A stretch of 64,000 nucleotides of DNA, from positions 1 to 64,000 of the forward strand of contig CADABZ010000001.1 of NCBI GenBank assembly GCA_902786355.1, read 5' to 3'. The notes under the pieces are model-generated. The model made no database searches. It was given only the letters and a program-made list of their open reading frames with translations, and was not told the DNA's origin. The number at the start of each line of letters is the position of its first letter. The stretch's first letter is position 1. Position numbers and translations under genes: made by a program. Below, piece after piece: positions 8,571 through 17,631 of this stretch. Source of the DNA: an uncultured Eubacteriales bacterium (lineage in GTDB: Bacteria > Bacillota > Clostridia > Peptostreptococcales > Anaerovoracaceae).

Positions 8571-8921
8571 CTATATGCTTTGTCCGACTATGAATATATA
8601 GGACCCGATTGCTGTTAGTAATATGGAAGCGATCATCTCAACGATCCCAAGTATACACAGCTTCCTGGCTTCCGGGACCGATTCTCTCTCTGCTTTTCTG
8701 GCATATATCGTTCCGAACAGAGCTAATATAAGGCACGGCAGAGGTGTAAAAACCAGATTAATCAGGCTGATGGCCGCAAAAATTCCGTAAAAAGGTGAGT
8801 TTTCTGAGATGCTGACCGATATCACAGCAAGAATCGCACATGCGACTGATACGATAAATACTATAAGAGGAATAGCAATCAGCACCCTGGCTTTTCTGTA
8901 GTTTCTATTATAGATTTTCAT
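8571..8921 (-). CDS. Small integral membrane protein of unknown function
   Basis: A 116-residue protein. The start at 8921 (MKIYNRNYRK) is chosen because a strong AAAGGAGGGG lies nine bases upstream; an upstream in-frame extension would run through that site. Three hydrophobic segments lie at about residues 12-37, 44-74 and 85-112, separated by short basic loops (YARKAERESVPEARK). This resembles small DUF4190/DUF4064-like membrane proteins, but no diagnostic motif is visible. It is a single gene, convergent with the secreted protein gene. Confidence 0.65.
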   Translation of the reverse strand: MKIYNRNYRKARVLIAIPLIVFIVSVACAILAVISVSISENSPFYGIFAAISLINLVFTPLPCLILALFGTIYARKAERESVPEARKLCILGIVEMIASILLTAIGSYIFIVGQSI

Positions 8922-9046
8922 ACCCGATACCCCTCCTTTGTCACTGCAAAGTGCTATTAAATATACGAATCGCAAGTCAATATAATTGCAGTGACCCTCT
9001 CAGTTTTGAAGTCCACATTAATTCTACCATAAAGGGCGCATGAGAG

Positions 9047-9074
9047 TTCAACTCTGGAGCTGGTGTGATATAAT
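9047..9074 (+). promoter_or_regulatory. Extended -10 promoter before the small ORF/SEC-C gene
   Basis: TGATATAAT (9066-9074) is an extended -10 with a perfect TATAAT. TTCAAC at 9047-9052 is a partial -35 at 16 bp. It is the only good promoter ahead of the genes at 9180 and 9377. Confidence 0.55.
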
Positions 9075-9179
9075 GGATAAGCTTCAACTCTGATCAGGCG
9101 ATGCTGAAAAATACAATCTTATTCTGCAGGACTTATACTGCAGCAAAAATACAATTAAGAGAGGAACATTTAGGCTGAT

Positions 9180-9353
9180 ATGGAATTTTTATTAGGTCCT
9201 TTTGCTGAGATCATTTTGAATCTGCTTCTCATCGGAGGTATCGTTCTGATCCGCTGGTGCATCAGAAACAAGAATGTGACACTGACTATTGCAATTATCA
9301 TCATGATGGCAATAGACGTGCTTGTTTTGCTCAAAATGGCGGGCAAGATATGA
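9180..9353 (+). CDS. 57-residue two-helix membrane peptide (hypothetical)
   Basis: The frame from ATG 9180 to TGA 9353 encodes MEFLLGPFAEIILNLLLIGG and a second hydrophobic stretch (TLTIAIIIMMAIDVLVLL) separated by a short basic loop RWCIRNKN. That pattern is a plausible membrane hairpin with positive-inside topology. A promoter lies about 100 bp upstream. The ribosome binding site is mediocre (GAGGA, 14 nt upstream). It precedes the SEC-C gene by 23 bp and may be co-transcribed with it. No family is recognised. Confidence 0.5.
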   Translation: MEFLLGPFAEIILNLLLIGGIVLIRWCIRNKNVTLTIAIIIMMAIDVLVLLKMAGKI

Positions 9354-9376
9354 GAAGCTGATCGCGGGACAGTTAT

Positions 9377-10489
9377 ATGAGACAACGCGAGAATTTTGCA
9401 GATGCAGATAACGAAATGGATACAGTAAGTGCGATGGACAAAGATTTTAAAAGCGAAATGAATACTGAGATGGATCACGAGCTCCTTATAGATAAGCTCA
9501 CAGCTCTTGAGGAGAGTGAGATGCAGCTCTTCCGCTTCCTGAAGGACAGGCCGGCGGGTGCGATCCTGACTGCGGATACGGATATCATGCTGGCGCAGCT
9601 TCTGAGAAATGCAGGGCTTGTCGAGTTCGATGATGAGACGGCAAAAGCGCTCGTGCCGGCTTCGATCCGTGATGCCTACAGAGACGTGTGGTCGGATGAA
9701 CTCACGCTCAGGTGGCGTAAGCGCGGCTGGATGTACAAATGCATCGAGGCGGGCAAGTACCTCTACGGCGTCATGACGTGGGACGTGCTGCAAAAGCTTT
9801 TTGCGCTCAGATACCCGCATGCAGAGATGGATGAGATCAGGGAACTGTTCGAGAAAACTCCGGAGCCGCTTCAGTGGTTCACCGAGAGAAACGGCAGGCT
9901 CGTTCTCAATGGCTTTGAGCGCGACGGATATGATGAGTATCTCGAGAACGAGATCCAGAAGGACATACCGTTCTACATCCCTAGCAAGGAAGAAGTCGAA
10001 GAGCTCTATGAGCAGGGAAGCCTTATAAGCCGCGAGTCGCATAGCAAGCTGCAGGAATTTATAGCGGAAAAGTTCGACTGCGGCACGGATATAGCGGCGC
10101 TGAAGATCCACGATCTCTATGAGATGGTCAATAACCGCGTGAGAGTCGATGATGCGGCCGATGCTTTTGCTGCCGGAAAGGAAGGCGGCAATGACTTCAG
10201 CTTCAAGTCAGACGAGATACAGTTCAGATTCGTCGAGCTTTTCATCGAAATGAGCAGGGAATGCAGGATCAGAGACAACCGCGGACACGATTATTATGAG
10301 ATGGTAGGTATCATGGCTCTCAGGAATGCAGACGGGGGATCTGCAGGCAGCAGAGGCTCAGACGACAGCGCAAGGAGTGGGAAGGCAGGTGCACAGAAAA
10401 CCATCGTGAAACCCGCCAAAATCGGCCGGAATGAGCCATGTCCATGCGGCAGCGGCAAGAAATACAAAAACTGCTGCGGCCGTAACTGA
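9377..10489 (+). CDS. SEC-C motif-containing protein
   Basis: A 370-residue cytoplasmic protein whose last 22 residues form a SEC-C zinc motif ([18 protein letters not shown]), as at the C-terminus of SecA and YecA. The preceding 330 residues are highly charged, largely helical and contain no domain I can name. Such proteins are common in Clostridia without an assigned function. A disordered Gly/Ser/Ala linker (about 318-350) joins the two parts. The start is the first ATG; a weak SD and in-frame ATGs at 9416 and 9434 leave the exact start open. It is followed 51 bp later by the MFS gene. Confidence 0.75.
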   Translation: MRQRENFADADNEMDTVSAMDKDFKSEMNTEMDHELLIDKLTALEESEMQLFRFLKDRPAGAILTADTDIMLAQLLRNAGLVEFDDETAKALVPASIRDAYRDVWSDELTLRWRKRGWMYKCIEAGKYLYGVMTWDVLQKLFALRYPHAEMDEIRELFEKTPEPLQWFTERNGRLVLNGFERDGYDEYLENEIQKDIPFYIPSKEEVEELYEQGSLISRESHSKLQEFIAEKFDCGTDIAALKIHDLYEMVNNRVRVDDAADAFAAGKEGGNDFSFKSDEIQFRFVELFIEMSRECRIRDNRGHDYYEMVGIMALRNADGGSAGSRGSDDSARSGKAGAQKTIVKPAKIGRNEPCPCGSGKKYKNCCGRN

Positions 10490-10540
10490 TCGAAACTGAA
10501 TGAGATCAGACATTAAGAAAGGGACCAGAGCAACCAGAAC

Positions 10541-11752
10541 ATGACTTCACAGATACAGAAGATCAAAGACACATTCAGACCGGAGACAGGCTTCAAGGCG
10601 TTTTTCATATCGATCCTGACTTTCGCTCTGGCGTACGGACTCTACAAAGGAATAATCGATAACTACCTCGCTGAGGTGGCCGGCATGTCCGAATTCGATA
10701 AGGGTGTATCGGAATTCTTCCGTGAGATACCTGGCCTGCTTCTCATATTCGTCCTTGCTATGCTCTATGAGCTCTCGGCCGAACGGATATACCAGGTTGG
10801 CGCTCTTTTCATGCTTGCGGGCATGACGATGCAGGCATTGATCCCGTCCACCAAAGTGCTGGTAATTATGGCGATTTTCGTCTATTCCCTTGGAGAACAT
10901 ATCCAGCTCGGGATGCGAAACACCCTGACTCTGCAGTACGCGAAGGAGGGCAAAAGCGGTGTCGCCTTAGGCCAGCAGAATGCGGTATACCAGATAGGAA
11001 CACTTGCGGGATATTTCGTGGTAATAGCGCTTTTTTCGATACTCGGAAACAGGCAGACTCTGTTCAAGCCTGTATTTATGATGAGCGCAGCCATAATATT
11101 CCTGGGATTCATGTCATCGCTTCGCATCAAAGGCAACAGCAAGCCGGATCCGTCGAAGCGCAGATTCTTCTTCCACAAGAAATACACCAAGTATTATATG
11201 CTCGAGCTCTTTTACGGAGCGCGAAAGCAGATCTTCTTCACCTTCGGGCCATATGTACTGGTACTGTTCTACGGAGCAACGGCGATGAACATAAGCGTGC
11301 TCTTCGCTATATCTTCCATTTGCTCGTACTTTGCATCACCGCTCGTGGGGCGGATAATAGACCGTTTTGGCTACAAGATCGTAATGATCAGCGACACTCT
11401 GATACTTGTGATCGTGTGCTTCTTCTACGGATTCGCTCATCATATCTTCCCGATGCACATCGCTTTCATTGTCTGCTGTGCCAACTATATGCTCGACTCA
11501 GTGATCTCTCTGGCGTCGATGGCATCCAATGTATACGTGCAGGATCTGGCGGATAATGCGGATGAAGTGCGGGCGACAATCTCGACAGGAGTATCAGTGA
11601 ACCACTTCATAACTATACTCGTGGCGCTTTTTGGCGGCTGGATATGGAAGGTTCTCGGCATAGAGACCCTCTTCATCATCTCGGCTATTCTCGGCCTTTG
11701 CAACAGCGCATACGCTGCGACTATCAAAACAAGGCAGGATAATGGACAATAA
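10541..11752 (+). CDS. MFS-family transporter
   Basis: A 403-residue polytopic membrane protein with about 12 hydrophobic segments in two halves and a central cytoplasmic basic loop (KGNSKPDPSKRRFFFHKK). This is the architecture of the major facilitator superfamily. Acidic and aromatic residues in TM1 (YGLYKGIIDNYLAE) are notable. The substrate cannot be inferred from sequence. Its last 11 bases overlap the start of the UvrA-like gene, so the two are translationally coupled. That pairing suggests a shared role, for example export of and protection against a DNA-binding compound (inference). Confidence 0.8.
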   Translation: MTSQIQKIKDTFRPETGFKAFFISILTFALAYGLYKGIIDNYLAEVAGMSEFDKGVSEFFREIPGLLLIFVLAMLYELSAERIYQVGALFMLAGMTMQALIPSTKVLVIMAIFVYSLGEHIQLGMRNTLTLQYAKEGKSGVALGQQNAVYQIGTLAGYFVVIALFSILGNRQTLFKPVFMMSAAIIFLGFMSSLRIKGNSKPDPSKRRFFFHKKYTKYYMLELFYGARKQIFFTFGPYVLVLFYGATAMNISVLFAISSICSYFASPLVGRIIDRFGYKIVMISDTLILVIVCFFYGFAHHIFPMHIAFIVCCANYMLDSVISLASMASNVYVQDLADNADEVRATISTGVSVNHFITILVALFGGWIWKVLGIETLFIISAILGLCNSAYAATIKTRQDNGQ

Positions 11753-14297
11753 ATCACCGGACAAGATAAAGATCAGGGGTGCACGCGTGCACAACCTTAA
11801 GAATATAGATGCAGATATACCACTCGGAAAGATAGTAGGCATAGCAGGGGTCTCCGGATCGGGGAAATCCTCTCTTGCTCTTGGAGTTCTCTATGCAGAG
11901 GGCTCAAGGCGCTATCTCGAGTCACTTTCCACATATACAAGAAGACGTATGACCCAGGCGGCAAAAGCAGATGTCGACGAGGTGCTTTACGTACCGGCAG
12001 CTCTGGCTCTCCATCAGAGGCCGGCAGTACCTGGTATACGCTCGACCTTCGGCACCGGGACAGAGCTTCTGAACAGTCTGAGACTGATGTTTTCAAGGCT
12101 TGCAAGCCACAGATGTCCTAACGGGCACTATCTGCCGCCTTCGATGAATGTAGCACTGGAGCAAGATCTTGTATGCCCTGAGTGCGGAGAGCATTTCTTC
12201 GGCCCTGGAGCGGAAGAACTCGCATTCAACAGCCAGGGCGCATGTCCGCACTGCGACGGCACAGGCATCGTCAGGGTAGTCGACGAATCGACTCTCGTGC
12301 CTGATGAATCTCTTTCGATCGACGAAGGAGCTGTCCTCCCATGGCAGACCCTTATGTGGTCACTAATGAAGGATATAGCTAGAGATCTCGGTGTCAGGAC
12401 CGATGTTCCGTTCAAAGACCTGACTCCTGAGGAACGAGAGATCGTCTTCCACGGACCCGCCGAAAAGCGCCATATTATATATCAGAATCAGACAAGCGGC
12501 GCTGCAGGCGAGATGGACTTCACATATTTCAATGCGATCTACACAGTAGAGAATGCACTCTCCAAGGTCAAGGATGAGAAAGGCATGAAGCGCGTGGAGA
12601 AGTTCCTTCGCCTTAGTGTCTGCCCGGACTGCGAAGGCACGAGGCTGTCAGACAGGGCGAGAGCACCTAGGCTGAGAGGCATATCACTTGCAGATGCCTG
12701 CAAGATGACTCTCGAAGAGAGCATAGAGTGGGTGAAAGGCGTGCCGGCATCGCTTCCTGAAGAGATGAGACCGATGGCAGAGAATATCTGTGAATCATTT
12801 CTGAGCGCTGCAAGGCGCCTGATGGATCTCGGTCTCTCATACCTGACACTCGACCGGGCTTCTTCGACTCTCTCTACAGGTGAGAGGCAGAGGATGCAGC
12901 TTGCGAGAGCGGTGAGAAACCGCACTACAGGTGTCCTCTATGTGCTTGATGAGCCTTCTATAGGGCTGCATCCGGCGAATATAGTAGGGCTCAATGCAGT
13001 GATGCATGATCTTATAGCCGACGGCAACTCAGTCATACTCGTAGATCACGATACACAGATACTGAGAGAATCTGACTGGCTCATCGAGCTCGGCCCAAAA
13101 GCCGGAGCAGACGGAGGCAGGATCATAGCTGAAGGCACCATAGAAGATATCATCGATGATCCGAATTCAGTAATAGGGCCATTTCTTGCGGATAATGGCG
13201 ATTTGGCGGATAATGGCAAACCGGTTTCTGCGCATCCGGTTATAGCGGATAATGGCGTTTCGGCGGATAATGGCGAATCAGTATCTGCTCTTCCATCATT
13301 AGCGGATAATGGCGGCTGGATCAGGATGAAGACTGCGCCTATACATACAGTCAAGGAGCTCGATGTCACCATACCGAAGGGCAAGCTGACTGTAGTAACC
13401 GGTGTGTCCGGCTCAGGCAAGACGACCATGATCCTCGAGAGCCTTGTTCCGGGAATAGAGGCCCTGACACAGGAGAGGAAACTGCCTGAACATGTATACT
13501 CGATCGAGGCACCGGATATAAAGCACGTCAAGCTGATCGATGCTACACCTATCGGTATCAACATACGCTCGACAGTCGCGACATACTCTAACGTCCATGA
13601 CGAACTGCGTAAGATCTACGCGCGAAGCCAGGACGCTAAGAAGGCAGGAAGAAAAGCAGGGGATTTCTCGTATAATACCGGAAAACTCAGATGCCCGGTC
13701 TGCGACGGGACAGGATCGATAAGCCTGGATGTGCAGTTTTTGCCGGATGTGGATATACCGTGCCCGGAATGCAGAGGTTCAAGATACTCGAAGGACGCTT
13801 ACCGGATCAGATGCATCAATAAATCAGGGCAGGCGCTGTCGATGCCTGAGCTGATGGCGATGGATGTCAATACAGCGCTGGGATTCTGCAGGGACATGAA
13901 GTCCGTATATCCTAAGCTAAGGACACTTCAGGATCTCGGACTTGGCTATCTGACTCTCGGTGAAGAGACACCTGGCCTTTCTGGCGGGGAAGCTCAGAGG
14001 CTGAAGCTCGCAAGCGAGATGGGCAGGACACAGGCGGATTCGGTCTTCATATTCGATGAGCCGACCATAGGACTTCATCCTCTTGATGTACAGACTCTGC
14101 TCGAGGTGTTCAGGACTCTGATCGATAACGGAGCGACAGTGATAGTCATAGAGCATGACCTTGATGTAATACGTAACGCTGATTATATCATAGATATGGG
14201 GCCTGGCGGAGGAAGTTCAGGCGGTGAGATCGTAGCAGCGGGGACGCCGGCAGATATAAAAGCATGCGATAGAAGCATCACCGGAAGGTTCATATAG
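11742..14297 (+). CDS. Class II UvrA-like ABC ATPase (UvrA2)
   Basis: An 851-residue duplicated ABC ATPase of the UvrA family, about 90 residues shorter than housekeeping UvrA. Walker A motifs GVSGSGKSS (about 35-43) and GVSGSGKTT (about 554-562), both Walker B motifs (DEPSIGLH, DEPTIGLH) and zinc-finger cysteines (CPECGEHF with CPHCDGTG; CPVCDGTG with CPECRGS) are intact. The first-half signature is LSTGE instead of LSGGE. The region between the first cysteine block and LAFNSQGACPHC is too short to hold the UvrB-binding domain, which is the mark of class II UvrA. Relatives such as DrrC give drug resistance independently of UvrB. The linker at about 480-526 contains a 57-bp in-frame duplication with five LADNG-type motifs. 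It overlaps the MFS gene by 11 bp. Confidence 0.9.
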   Translation: MDNKSPDKIKIRGARVHNLKNIDADIPLGKIVGIAGVSGSGKSSLALGVLYAEGSRRYLESLSTYTRRRMTQAAKADVDEVLYVPAALALHQRPAVPGIRSTFGTGTELLNSLRLMFSRLASHRCPNGHYLPPSMNVALEQDLVCPECGEHFFGPGAEELAFNSQGACPHCDGTGIVRVVDESTLVPDESLSIDEGAVLPWQTLMWSLMKDIARDLGVRTDVPFKDLTPEEREIVFHGPAEKRHIIYQNQTSGAAGEMDFTYFNAIYTVENALSKVKDEKGMKRVEKFLRLSVCPDCEGTRLSDRARAPRLRGISLADACKMTLEESIEWVKGVPASLPEEMRPMAENICESFLSAARRLMDLGLSYLTLDRASSTLSTGERQRMQLARAVRNRTTGVLYVLDEPSIGLHPANIVGLNAVMHDLIADGNSVILVDHDTQILRESDWLIELGPKAGADGGRIIAEGTIEDIIDDPNSVIGPFLADNGDLADNGKPVSAHPVIADNGVSADNGESVSALPSLADNGGWIRMKTAPIHTVKELDVTIPKGKLTVVTGVSGSGKTTMILESLVPGIEALTQERKLPEHVYSIEAPDIKHVKLIDATPIGINIRSTVATYSNVHDELRKIYARSQDAKKAGRKAGDFSYNTGKLRCPVCDGTGSISLDVQFLPDVDIPCPECRGSRYSKDAYRIRCINKSGQALSMPELMAMDVNTALGFCRDMKSVYPKLRTLQDLGLGYLTLGEETPGLSGGEAQRLKLASEMGRTQADSVFIFDEPTIGLHPLDVQTLLEVFRTLIDNGATVIVIEHDLDVIRNADYIIDMGPGGGSSGGEIVAAGTPADIKACDRSITGRFI
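13188..13313 (+). repeat. 57-bp in-frame repeat with five GCGGATAATGGC motifs in uvrA2
   Basis: The 12-base motif occurs at 13188, 13206, 13245, 13263 and 13302. The spacings 18, 39, 18, 39 show a 57-bp higher-order unit repeated about 2.2 times. The same motif, extended to 14 identical bases (TGGCGGATAATGGC), occurs inverted at 17645-17658 in the DUF3990/XRE intergenic region. Confidence 0.85.
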
Positions 14298-14336
14298 CCG
14301 CTTGACCGCCAGTTCACAATAAAACGAATATAGTAA

Positions 14337-15194
14337 ATGATCTATCTTATTCTTGCGTTCTGTTCGAGCGCACTGATATCAATAATAATGAGGCTGGGCG
14401 AAGGCAGGATCCGGAACAATATCTCACTGCTTTCGGTAAACTATCTGGTCTGCATCCTGCTAAGCCTGGTGTACAGCGCAGGAAGCGGAAGCCTTCTGGT
14501 TCCTCCGGATGCAGGCAGCGTGGCCATCGTGCTTGGGATCATCAGCGGTATCTTCTATTTCGGATCGTTTCTGCTCTACCAGATCAATATCCACAGAAAC
14601 GGTGTCGTGATGTCTTCAGCATTCATGAAGCTCGGAGTGCTTGTGCCTACGATGATCGCTATCGCAGTATTCGGCGAAAGGCCGGCTCCCGGACAGATCG
14701 CAGGGATATGCCTTGCGATCGCAGCGATCCTGATGATCAATCTGTCTCAGGATGGGGAAGATGAGAACCGGACAGTCACTTCGCCGCGTGCTCTGATACT
14801 GCTCCTTCTTGCAGGCGGCCTTGGAGATGCGATGTCCAAGTTTTATGAAGAACTCGGAAGACCTGAATACAGCTCACAGTATCTTCTGTATACATTCATT
14901 GTAGCCTTCGTATTCTGCACTGCAGTTGCACTGATCCGCGGGCAAAAGTTCACAGCGCCTGACATACTGTACGGCTGCCTGGTCGGGATCCCCAACTATT
15001 ACTCAGCGAGGTTTCTGCTGCTTTCGCTTTCGAGTGTGCCGGCTGTGATAGCATATCCTGTATTCAGCGTCGGAACTATAATAATCACAAGCATCGCAGG
15101 AGTCATTTTCTTCAGGGAGAAAATGAATGCAAAACAATGGGCCGCGCTTGGCATCGTTGTCCTTGCGATGATACTTCTCAATACAGCGGACTGA
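14337..15194 (+). CDS. EamA/DMT-family transporter
   Basis: A 285-residue membrane protein with ten hydrophobic segments in two five-helix halves, the drug/metabolite transporter layout. An EamA-like motif ends each half (FGERPAPGQIAGICLAIAAI and FREKMNAKQWAALGIVVLA). The substrate is unknown; relatives move amino acids, nucleotide sugars or drugs. A weak ribosome binding site lies 40 bp after uvrA2, and it may be the third gene of that operon. It is followed 13 bp later by the phosphoesterase gene. Confidence 0.82.
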   Translation: MIYLILAFCSSALISIIMRLGEGRIRNNISLLSVNYLVCILLSLVYSAGSGSLLVPPDAGSVAIVLGIISGIFYFGSFLLYQINIHRNGVVMSSAFMKLGVLVPTMIAIAVFGERPAPGQIAGICLAIAAILMINLSQDGEDENRTVTSPRALILLLLAGGLGDAMSKFYEELGRPEYSSQYLLYTFIVAFVFCTAVALIRGQKFTAPDILYGCLVGIPNYYSARFLLLSLSSVPAVIAYPVFSVGTIIITSIAGVIFFREKMNAKQWAALGIVVLAMILLNTAD

Positions 15195-15207
15195 CAATTA
15201 TTTAGCC

Positions 15208-16068
15208 ATGAAACTGAAAAAAACGACATACACCATCAATAGTCTGAGACATATCCCGGACATGCCGGAGAGGATGCGTTTTGCCGTGCTTGCTGATTTT
15301 CACGGCGGAGATCCTGATATGGTCCTGGATATATTGAGAAAGGATGTGCCTGACGCTATACTGATCACGGGCGATCTGATCAACGGGTATTTTCCTGAGG
15401 GCGACGGTCTGATCGTAGAAGACCGCCAGAATTTACTGCCGTTTCTCGAAAGCTGCGCAGGCATAGCACCGTCGTTTATGTCGATCGGCAATCACGAATG
15501 CCTCTTATGTGAGGAAGATCTTGATGTAATAAGATCAGCCGGGATAACGGTCCTGGATAATGAATGGACCAAGTTCACCACAGGAAGCGGCTCTGTACTG
15601 ATAGGCGGCCTGACATCGGCTTATGCTGTAAGCTACAGGAGATTCCGTGACAGCCTTAATGATTCACTGGAAGAGGATATGCCGTATGAGCGCTATCCTT
15701 TCAGGAGGAGGCCGAAGGACATCCTTAAGCGTCCGACTATAAGCGGATGGCTCGATGAATTCGAGAAGCAGGAGGGGTATAAGATCCTGCTCAGCCATCA
15801 CCCGGAATACTGGAGCCTGAGAGAGCCTATGCTCCGAAACAGGAAGATAGATCTTGTTTTATCCGGCCATGCACATGGCGGACAATGGCAGTTTATGGGG
15901 CATGGAGTGCTGGCTCCGGGACAGGGATTCTTCCCGCGCTTTACACACGGAGTGCATTACGGACCGCACGGAAGGCTGATAGTCTCTAGGGGACTGCACA
16001 ATCCTTTCAGATGCATTCCGAGGCTGGGCAATCCATGTGAAGTTGTATATGTAAACTATCTTAATTAA
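15208..16068 (+). CDS. Calcineurin-like metallophosphoesterase (YaeI-type)
   Basis: A 286-residue protein with the dinuclear metal motifs of the family: LADFHGG (D and H of block I), ITGDLIN (GD), SIGNHEC (GNHE), LLSHHPE and SGHAHGGQW. The order and spacing match the YaeI/YkuE group of phosphodiesterases. It has no TAT signal or membrane anchor, unlike YkuE, so it is probably cytosolic. The natural substrate is unknown. It is tightly linked to the EamA gene before it (13 bp) and the NYN gene after it (32 bp). Confidence 0.85.
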   Translation: MKLKKTTYTINSLRHIPDMPERMRFAVLADFHGGDPDMVLDILRKDVPDAILITGDLINGYFPEGDGLIVEDRQNLLPFLESCAGIAPSFMSIGNHECLLCEEDLDVIRSAGITVLDNEWTKFTTGSGSVLIGGLTSAYAVSYRRFRDSLNDSLEEDMPYERYPFRRRPKDILKRPTISGWLDEFEKQEGYKILLSHHPEYWSLREPMLRNRKIDLVLSGHAHGGQWQFMGHGVLAPGQGFFPRFTHGVHYGPHGRLIVSRGLHNPFRCIPRLGNPCEVVYVNYLN

Positions 16069-16100
16069 AAGGAATACGAGACTGGAGGAAATAAAGATAC

Positions 16101-16874
16101 ATGAAAGAAGAGATAATGAAGGTAGCTGTGCTTATAGATGCGGAGAATATTTCGTTCAAATACGCAAAGCTGATTCTTGATGAGGCAAGCAGACTCGGCA
16201 CTGTCGTGTGCCGCAGGATATACGGTGACTGGTCAGATCAGGGGCTCTCGTCATGGAAGAGCGCGATAATGGAGTATTCTTTCAACGCTATCCAGCAGTT
16301 TCACAATACGAAGGGGAAGAACTCTTCAGATTCAGCTCTGATCATCGATGCTATGGATCTCCTGCACACTTCTAATTACCAGTGCATGTGCATCGTGTCG
16401 TCAGACAGCGATTTTTCCAAGCTTGCATCACGCATGAGAGAATCTGAGATCTATGTTGTAGGAATGGGAGAGACCAAGACACCTGTTTCTTTCAGAAGTT
16501 CCTGCGACAAGTTCCTCTACCTTGATGTGCTGCTCAATAAGTACAGAGAGGCAGAAGTCAGACTCAAGGCACAGAATGAAGCAAGGAATGCAGAGGGGCC
16601 AAAAGACGAAGAAAAGAGCGGCCTGAACAGGAAGGTCATCCTTGAGGAGATCGATAATATCATCGATGATGAATCAGCGGAAGACGGCTGGATCATGCTC
16701 TCAGATCTCGGAAGCAAGCTCAGTCAGAAATTCCCGGACTTCGATGTCCGTAACTTCGGCTTCTCCAAGCTGTCTGGCCTGATCAAGAGCCTTAAGAAAT
16801 ATGAACTCAAGGGAGAAAGCCAGGCAGGCTCCAACCCGACAGCCAAGGTCTTCTATGTGAGAAAGAAAGACTGA
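16101..16874 (+). CDS. NYN (PIN-like) ribonuclease domain with C-terminal LOTUS/OST-HTH domain
   Basis: A 257-residue protein. The N-terminal NYN/LabA-like domain has acidic residues in the expected places: VAVLIDAENIS (first Asp), NSSDSALIIDAMDLL and CIVSSDSDFSKLA. It is a predicted metal-dependent RNase fold. After a basic/acidic linker (about 155-180) the C-terminal 75 residues (EEIDNIIDDESAEDGWIML to FSKLSGLIKSL) match the OST-HTH/LOTUS winged-helix fold, which binds RNA or G-quadruplex structures. GGAGG lies 12 nt upstream of the start; ATG 16116 is an alternative start. It converges on the XRE gene with a 9-bp gap. Confidence 0.85.
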   Translation: MKEEIMKVAVLIDAENISFKYAKLILDEASRLGTVVCRRIYGDWSDQGLSSWKSAIMEYSFNAIQQFHNTKGKNSSDSALIIDAMDLLHTSNYQCMCIVSSDSDFSKLASRMRESEIYVVGMGETKTPVSFRSSCDKFLYLDVLLNKYREAEVRLKAQNEARNAEGPKDEEKSGLNRKVILEEIDNIIDDESAEDGWIMLSDLGSKLSQKFPDFDVRNFGFSKLSGLIKSLKKYELKGESQAGSNPTAKVFYVRKKD

Positions 16875-16883
16875 GCCTGATCA

Positions 16884-17606
16884 TCAGTGCTCTATCAGAT
16901 CTTCAGGTCTGCAGCTCAGTACTGATGCCAGTCTGGCTACATATTCATACTGAGCTTTGCCAAGATCCTTGCGCCGCTGCTCATATTGCTGCAGCGTGCG
17001 CACAGGCACATCAGCGGCAGCAGCCAGCTGGCTCTGGCTAAGACCATTTCTGAGGCGCATCTCTTTGAGGTGCGTCTCTTGTTTTGCATCAGAAGCAGAA
17101 ATCCGCCTGCCCTCAAAAACATTCCGAAGCTCAGAGGGGAATGACGCCTTGATGGCATCGATCGCTTTCAGGCGCTCATCGCCATCCATCTGCCACGGGA
17201 GCTCAGAGACGGCTCTGCTGTGATAGCTTTCATACATTGCAATGATCCCGGAGACAGGCATGATGCGCACGATCTTCTCGTATGGAATATCCAGATCGGA
17301 CTGAAGGGCCGCGAGAGAACTTCCGGCATAGAACTCTCTGCTCTGGGCAGCCATGTGACGCGGAGTCACGCGCTCGAAAGAGAGGCCGCATCTCCTGTAT
17401 ACCTCATACGAAAGCTCTATTCCGGATCTGCCGGAAACAGTGATTATATCTTTTCGCTCAAAAGCGCCAGCCATGCCTGACGCAATAAACAGCTCAAAAA
17501 AGCCATCAGGATCCTGATGCAGGCTGTGTACCGCGTGATCGAGCATCTTGCCAAGCGCCATGCAGGTCATATCTGTAAGTAAAGCAACTCCATAATCTTT
17601 CTTCAT
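16884..17606 (-). CDS. XRE-family regulator, probable antitoxin partner of the DUF3990 gene
   Basis: A 240-residue protein. The C-terminal 60 residues are a Cro/CI helix-turn-helix (GLSQSQLAAAADVPVRTLQQYE). The N-terminal 165 residues form a helical domain (LGKMLDHAVHSLHQDPDGFF, SGRSGIELSYEVYRR, VSGIIAMYESYHSR) that I associate with HTH proteins next to DUF3990 genes in Clostridia. ATG 17606 is preferred over the TTG at 17627. It lies 68 bp downstream of the DUF3990 gene on the same strand. Upstream are a hairpin and a palindrome, plus a 12-codon mini-ORF (ATG after AGGTGG) that stops just before this start. Likely autorepressor/antitoxin (inference). Confidence 0.8.
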   Translation of the reverse strand: MKKDYGVALLTDMTCMALGKMLDHAVHSLHQDPDGFFELFIASGMAGAFERKDIITVSGRSGIELSYEVYRRCGLSFERVTPRHMAAQSREFYAGSSLAALQSDLDIPYEKIVRIMPVSGIIAMYESYHSRAVSELPWQMDGDERLKAIDAIKASFPSELRNVFEGRRISASDAKQETHLKEMRLRNGLSQSQLAAAADVPVRTLQQYEQRRKDLGKAQYEYVARLASVLSCRPEDLIEH

Positions 17607-17631
17607 AGTTCTAGTCTGATCTTTCAATGCC

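Noticed and set aside
9170..10111. 313-codon open frame on the - strand
   Set aside because: It lies opposite the SEC-C gene, lacks an SD and reads as a reverse-strand shadow with no recognisable domain.
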